Assembly (NCBI GenBank): GCA_937936695.1
Contig: CALHCK010000196.1
Location: forward strand, 1-19,021
Reading direction: 5' to 3'
DNA: 19,021 nucleotides
Origin: an uncultured Polaribacter sp.
GTDB taxonomy: Bacteria; Bacteroidota; Bacteroidia; Flavobacteriales; Flavobacteriaceae
The stretch's first letter is position 1, and every line of letters starts with the position of its first letter. This document shows, piece by piece, positions 15,167 through 19,021 of the stretch. The notes beneath the pieces were generated by a model. That model was not told the origin of the DNA and did no database searches. It saw only the letters and a list, made by a program, of their open reading frames with translations. Both the position numbers and the translations under genes were made by a program.

Positions 15167-16933
15167 TTAAGAAGCCTTTTCTAAACTAAATTGTTTATCG
15201 TATAAATTTTTGTAAAAACCATTTTCCTTACTTAAAAGTTCATTATGGTTTCCTTCTTCAACAATAAAACCATTATCCATAACAATAATTTTATCTGCTT
15301 GTTTAATAGTTGCTAATCTATGAGCAATAACAATAGATGTTCTACCTTTTGTTATCTTTTCTGTAGCATACTGTATCATTTGTTCTGCATAAGAATCTAC
15401 AGAAGACGTTGCCTCATCTAATATTAAAATACTAGGCTTACTAACATAAGCTCTTAAAAAAGCAATTAATTGTCTTTGTCCAGACGATAACATTGCGCCT
15501 CTTTCTTTTACGTTATATTGATAATTTCCAGGAAGTGTCATAATAAAATCATGAATACCAATTTGTTTTGCCGCTTTTTTTACTTCCTCTAAACTAATAT
15601 TTTTGTCTTTTAAAGTAATATTATTTAAAATAGAATCAGAAAATAGAAAAACGTCTTGTAAAACAACTGCAATTTGACTTCTTAGACTTTCTAAAGTATA
15701 CGCTTTTACTTCTACATTATCTACAGAAATAGTACCGCTATCAATTTCATAAAACCTATTAATTAAATTAATTATTGTCGATTTTCCTGCTCCTGTAGCA
15801 CCAACAATAGCAATAGTTTGTCCACTTTTAACCTCTAAAGAAATACCTTTTAAAACTTGTTCTCCTTTTACATAACTAAACTTCACATTTTTAAAAGAAA
15901 TAGTTCCTTCTAATTTTTCTGCTTTAATAGTTCCGTTTTTAACAATACTACTATCTGTATCAATTACTTTAAAAACACGTTCTCCAGAAACAATTCCCAT
16001 TTGTAACTGATTAAATTTATCAGCAATCTGTCTTAATGGTCTAAATAACATTTGTGCCATCTGTACAAATGCCATAACGGTTCCAGGTCCAGGCACAGCT
16101 CCTCCTATAATTTGCTTGCTACCAAACCAAACAATTAAACCAATACCTATAGAAGATAAAATTTCTGCAATCGGAAAAAAGATAGAGAAATACCAAATTG
16201 TTTTTATATAAGCTTCTTTATGTTTATTGTTAATATCCATAAAGTTTTTATATTCTATTTTTTCTCTATTAAAAAGCTGTACAATTTTCATACCTGTTAC
16301 TCTTTCTTGTACAAAACCATTTAAATTAGCTACCTGATTTCTAACTTCTTGAAACGTAGCTTTAATAGCTTTTTGAAAAACTTTTGTGGCATAAATTAAA
16401 ATAGGTAAAACAGCTAATGCAATAAAAGCAAGTCTCCAATTAAAATAAAACATTAAGGCAGTAATAGCAAACATTTGTAAAACATCACTAACAATAGTAA
16501 AAACACCAGTACTAAAAAAAGCAGCAATGGTTTCTATGTCAGATACTACTCTTGTTACCAATTTACCAACAGAATTTGTATCAAAATAAGACATCTTAAA
16601 TTGTAAAATATGTCTAAAAACTTTAGCTCTTATGTCTCTAATAATATGTTGCCCTACCCAATTAGCAAAATAAATAAAAGTAAAGCGTAATAAAACTTCT
16701 ACAATTATTATAACACACATTAGTAATATATTATTAACAAGACCTTCGTTGTCTTTTTCTGTAATATATTTATCTACAGTTTCTTTTATTAAATAAGGAT
16801 TTAAAAGAGATACAACAGCAAGTAAAACAGTAGAAAAAGCAGCTATAAAAAAGTTTAATTTATAGCGCTTTGCAAAAGACATTAGTCTTAAAAAAATTTG
16901 TAAATCAAATGTTTTTCCTGTTTTGTCTGCCAA
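15167..16933 (-). CDS. ABC transporter half-molecule, fused permease and ATPase (MsbA/multidrug type)
   Basis: This is an inner-membrane exporter that should work as a homodimer or with a partner. Residues about 25-315 form the six-helix type I exporter domain. The nucleotide-binding domain (about 342-580) has Walker A GATGAGKST (378-386), Q-loop Gln426, signature LSSGQ (482-486), Walker B ILILDE (502-507) and switch His538. All are intact. At 588 residues it is a normal half-transporter; the cargo (lipid, drug or peptide) cannot be told. The start is a TTG directly after the truA stop and one further codon (gap 3 bp). The only early ATG alternative is Met18, but residues 2-17 look like the usual family N-terminus. 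It is probably translated in coupling with truA. Confidence 0.93.
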   Translation of the reverse strand: MADKTGKTFDLQIFLRLMSFAKRYKLNFFIAAFSTVLLAVVSLLNPYLIKETVDKYITEKDNEGLVNNILLMCVIIIVEVLLRFTFIYFANWVGQHIIRDIRAKVFRHILQFKMSYFDTNSVGKLVTRVVSDIETIAAFFSTGVFTIVSDVLQMFAITALMFYFNWRLAFIALAVLPILIYATKVFQKAIKATFQEVRNQVANLNGFVQERVTGMKIVQLFNREKIEYKNFMDINNKHKEAYIKTIWYFSIFFPIAEILSSIGIGLIVWFGSKQIIGGAVPGPGTVMAFVQMAQMLFRPLRQIADKFNQLQMGIVSGERVFKVIDTDSSIVKNGTIKAEKLEGTISFKNVKFSYVKGEQVLKGISLEVKSGQTIAIVGATGAGKSTIINLINRFYEIDSGTISVDNVEVKAYTLESLRSQIAVVLQDVFLFSDSILNNITLKDKNISLEEVKKAAKQIGIHDFIMTLPGNYQYNVKERGAMLSSGQRQLIAFLRAYVSKPSILILDEATSSVDSYAEQMIQYATEKITKGRTSIVIAHRLATIKQADKIIVMDNGFIVEEGNHNELLSKENGFYKNLYDKQFSLEKAS

Positions 16934-16936
16934 AAT

Positions 16937-17662
16937 TTAATATTTTATGTTTGTTAAAAATAATCCTTTTGCAGGTACCGATAATCCTGCGTTACCTCTA
17001 TTTTTACTTTCTATTATATTTTTAAAATCTTCTTTTGTTATTTTTTCTAAACCTACATCTACCAACGTACCTACAATAGCTCTTACCATGTTTCGTAAAA
17101 AACGATTTGCAGTTATACAAAAAGTTAGTTCGTTACCACTTTGTTTCCATAAAGCTTCTGTAACATCACAATTATAAGTATACACGTCTGTTTTAACTTT
17201 AGAAAAAGTTTGAAAATCTGTGTATGCTAATAATAATTTAGCAGCATCATTCATTAAATCAATATTTAATTTTTGTGAATGAATTTGCCAAGAGAAATCT
17301 AGTAAAAAAGGATTTCTGCCTAACCATATTTTATATTCATAACTTCTACTAACGGCATTAAACCTTGCATGTTGTTCATTATCAACTAAAAAAACACGAT
17401 ACACTACAATATCTGAGGGCAAAAGCGAATTTAATTTATGCGGAATATCTCCTTGTAACTCTTTGTCAACATCAAAATGAGCATACATTTGAGATGCATG
17501 CACACCTGTATCAGTTCTACCTGCTCCTACAACTTCTATTTTTTGCTGTAAAATAGTACTTACAGCAATATTCAATTTTTCTTGTACAGAAATTACATCT
17601 GGCTGAATTTGCCACCCGTGGTAATTTTTTCCGTTGTAAGAAAGTTCTATAAAATATCTCAA
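16937..17662 (-). CDS. truA: tRNA pseudouridine synthase A
   Basis: TruA converts uridines 38-40 of the tRNA anticodon arm to pseudouridine. The protein has RYFIELSYNGKNYHGWQIQ at its start, the catalytic-Asp motif GAGRTDTGVHA (46-56, Asp51), and NRFLRNMVRAIVGTLVDVG in the C-terminal half. At 241 residues it matches the family. The start is a TTG at 17662: the frame has no ATG between the upstream stop and this codon, and the protein's conserved N-terminus begins exactly here. A -7 box lies 23 bp upstream. It is the first gene of a two-gene unit with the ABC transporter. Confidence 0.95.
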   Translation of the reverse strand: MRYFIELSYNGKNYHGWQIQPDVISVQEKLNIAVSTILQQKIEVVGAGRTDTGVHASQMYAHFDVDKELQGDIPHKLNSLLPSDIVVYRVFLVDNEQHARFNAVSRSYEYKIWLGRNPFLLDFSWQIHSQKLNIDLMNDAAKLLLAYTDFQTFSKVKTDVYTYNCDVTEALWKQSGNELTFCITANRFLRNMVRAIVGTLVDVGLEKITKEDFKNIIESKNRGNAGLSVPAKGLFLTNIKY

Positions 17663-17685
17663 GAAATTATGTTTTTTGAAGTTAC

Positions 17686-17693
17686 CAAAATTA
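17686..17693 (-). promoter_or_regulatory. Candidate -7 promoter box for truA
   Basis: The minus strand reads TAATTTTG, a full TAnnTTTG match, 23 bp before the TTG start at 17662. No good TTG is seen 17-20 bp further upstream. Transcription would begin about 16 bp before the start codon, which supports the TTG as the real start. Confidence 0.4.
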
Positions 17694-17714
17694 CGGAATT
17701 TATTTTGTTATGGT

Positions 17715-17722
17715 TACATTTG
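17715..17722 (+). promoter_or_regulatory. Candidate -7 promoter box for the metallophosphoesterase gene
   Basis: TACATTTG is a full TAnnTTTG match, 41 bp before ATG 17764. It would place the transcript start near 17729, downstream of another in-frame ATG at 17710, and so favours ATG 17764. The 12 bp TTACATTTGATG here also occurs at the dyad upstream of the GH2 gene (5743-5754). Confidence 0.4.
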
Positions 17723-17763
17723 ATGCTACAACAGGCGTTAAACTTTTCTTACAATTTTATCTT

Positions 17764-18261
17764 ATGAAGAAGATTCTTCTATTATCTGACACCCATAGCT
17801 TTATTGATGAGCAAATATTAAAATTTGTTAAGCAAGCAGATGAAGTTTGGCACGCAGGAGATATTGGAGATTTACATGTAACGGATACTATTAAAAAACT
17901 AAAACCGTTGCGTGCCGTTTTTGGAAATATTGATGATAAAGATGCTAGAGCAGAATTTCCTTTAGATGCTAAATTTACAATTGAAGAGGTTTCTGTATGG
18001 ATAACACATATTGGTGGTTATCCTAATAAATATTACAAAAGAATTAAAGACGAAATAAAACACAATCCTCCTAAAATTTTTATTTCGGGGCACTCTCATA
18101 TTTTAAAAGTGCAATACGATAAAAAACTTAATCTATTACATTTAAACCCTGGAGCTGCTGGCAATCATGGTTTTCATAAAATAAGAACCATGTTACGTTT
18201 TACAATAGATAAAAAAGAAATTAAAAATCTTGAGATAATAGAACTTTCTACACGAGGTTAG
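17764..18261 (+). CDS. YfcE/MJ0936-type metallophosphoesterase
   Basis: This is a small cytoplasmic calcineurin-like phosphodiesterase of 165 residues with a two-metal site. The metal-ligand motifs are complete: DTH (9-11), AGDIGD (31-36), GNID (54-57, Asn55), THIGG (81-85) and GHSH (109-112), followed by NPGAAG. Related YfcE proteins cleave model phosphodiesters in vitro, and the natural substrate is mostly unknown. I chose ATG 17764 over the in-frame ATG at 17710. MKKILLLSDTH is the usual family start, and the extra 18 residues span the candidate promoter. It is divergent from truA. Its last 14 bp overlap the end of the convergent histidine kinase gene. Confidence 0.92.
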   Translation: MKKILLLSDTHSFIDEQILKFVKQADEVWHAGDIGDLHVTDTIKKLKPLRAVFGNIDDKDARAEFPLDAKFTIEEVSVWITHIGGYPNKYYKRIKDEIKHNPPKIFISGHSHILKVQYDKKLNLLHLNPGAAGNHGFHKIRTMLRFTIDKKEIKNLEIIELSTRG

Positions 18262-19021
18262 GTACTTCTTTTTCTAAAATAGGTAAGGTTACTCTAATTA
18301 ATGTTCCTTTATTTTTAAGAGAATCTATAAAAAAATCTCCTTTCATCATTTGTATTCTTGCCTCAACCTGATTGATACCCAAACCATCTTTATTGGTAAT
18401 TTTTGTTTTATCAAAACCTATACCATCATCTGTAATTTCTATATATAGCATCTCATTTAATTCTTCTATAATAATAACAGCAACACTAGCTTTACTGTGT
18501 TTTAAAATGTTATTTACAAACTCTTGAATGATATTGTAGGTTTTAATTTCAAAACTTTGATGATATCTTCTTGTGTTTTTAATTTCAGTTTTAATCTCTA
18601 TACTTGAGTTTGAATACTTTTCGGCAATGTCATTAATTGCAAACTTTAAACCAAATTTTAATAATACTGATGAAACCAATGTATGCGAAAGATCTCTAAT
18701 TTTTTGAGAAGCTTCTGTTATAATAGACTGAGTTTTATCTATTTCTACAGGTGCATTTCCATTAAACTGTCCTCTAGCTGCTTGCAAATGTAAATTAGCT
18801 GAAGATAAAAGAGCACTAACACTATCGTGTAATGTTTCGGCTATTTGTTTTCTTTCAGATTCTTTACCATCTATTGTTGCATTTAATACTCTAATTTGAG
18901 AATCAGATCTTATTTTATCTATTTTTTGATTTTGAATTAATTGATTCTGAGATATTTTTAAATGTAAATTCTTTTGCCTTAATTTATATAAATTTAAAGA
19001 AAATAATAAAAAAACAATAAT
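18248..19021 (-). CDS. Sensor histidine kinase, NarX/DesK-like (HisKA_3), N-terminal part outside the window
   Basis: The minus-strand frame stays open to the right edge, so the gene is partial. Reading from that edge, a hydrophobic run (IIVFLLFSLNLY) looks like a transmembrane segment and is followed by a helical linker rich in Gln, Asn and Lys. The HisKA_3 dimerisation segment ERKQIAETLHDSVSALLSSA comes next; its phospho-acceptor His is encoded at 18827-18829. The HATPase_c domain follows, with N-box EFVNNILKHS, G1 box DDGIGFD and G2 GLGI. The end is PILEKEVPNLV. No ATG is needed inside the window, and a TTG at 18787 lies after the H-box. Kinases of this class usually pair with a LuxR-type response regulator; none is in view. 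The signal is unknown. Confidence 0.92.
   Translation of the reverse strand: MIVFLLFSLNLYKLRQKNLHLKISQNQLIQNQKIDKIRSDSQIRVLNATIDGKESERKQIAETLHDSVSALLSSANLHLQAARGQFNGNAPVEIDKTQSIITEASQKIRDLSHTLVSSVLLKFGLKFAINDIAEKYSNSSIEIKTEIKNTRRYHQSFEIKTYNIIQEFVNNILKHSKASVAVIIIEELNEMLYIEITDDGIGFDKTKITNKDGLGINQVEARIQMMKGDFFIDSLKNKGTLIRVTLPILEKEVPNLV

Noticed and set aside
16931..16939. truA-ABC fusion by stop-codon read-through
   Set aside because: The two frames are in register across TAA-ATT-TTG, but both proteins are complete and unrelated in function. Re-initiation is a simpler reading.
17710..17763. An 18-residue N-terminal extension of the metallophosphoesterase from ATG 17710
   Set aside because: The family normally starts at MKKILLLSDTH, and the extension contains the candidate -7 box at 17715-17722.

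Overview
The window looks like chromosomal DNA from a member of the Bacteroidota, most probably a marine Flavobacteriaceae. The evidence is a very AT-rich composition, a SusC/SusD pair with outer-membrane lipoprotein glycosidases, no Shine-Dalgarno-type leaders, several TAnnTTTG (-7) promoter boxes, and a folP / diadenylate cyclase / DUF1599 / BT_3928-type neighbourhood of the kind known from this phylum. No rRNA, tRNA, CRISPR array, insertion sequence or phage gene was seen. The genus cannot be named from the sequence alone.

Positions 1-8195 (+ strand) hold the downstream part of a polysaccharide utilization locus (PUL). In order it encodes a SusC-type TonB-dependent porin whose 5' end lies outside the window, a SusD-type glycan-binding lipoprotein, a GH88 unsaturated glucuronyl hydrolase lipoprotein and a GH2 glycosidase lipoprotein. 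GH88 enzymes act on the 4,5-unsaturated uronate ends left by polysaccharide lyases, so the substrate should be a uronate-containing polysaccharide (ulvan-like or another acidic glycan). The lyase must be encoded elsewhere. A rho-independent terminator at 8221-8258 closes the locus.

Positions 8260-11965 hold a minus-strand crotonase-family gene, a plus-strand CLC-type antiporter with the signature motifs of the fluoride-exporting CLC-F clade, and a minus-strand pair: a BT_3928-type DoxX/MauE-like membrane protein and a duplicated DUF1599 protein. The antiporter and the BT_3928-type gene converge with only 2 bp between their stop codons.

Positions 12049-14463 (+) hold a LOG-family nucleotide phosphoribohydrolase gene packed 1 bp ahead of folP (dihydropteroate synthase). 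A 233-bp non-coding gap with a structured repeat-like element (13479-13556) follows, then cdaA (c-di-AMP synthase). A bidirectional hairpin terminator separates cdaA from the next minus-strand genes.

Positions 14531-17662 (-) hold truA, an ABC half-transporter, and a small lipoprotein with five 11-residue repeats. truA and the ABC gene appear to be a two-gene operon with a 3-bp gap, and both seem to start at TTG. The lipoprotein gene probably has its own promoter. A divergent YfcE-type metallophosphoesterase gene (17764-18261) overlaps, tail to tail by 14 bp, a minus-strand sensor histidine kinase that runs off the right edge.

Several start codons were chosen downstream of the longest open frame, because a -7 box lies inside or downstream of the longer frame or because homology begins at the later ATG. 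The points most worth a second look are the structured intergenic element, the CLC-F assignment, the hendecad-repeat lipoprotein, the dyad over a -7 box ahead of the GH2 gene, and the tandem TTG starts.
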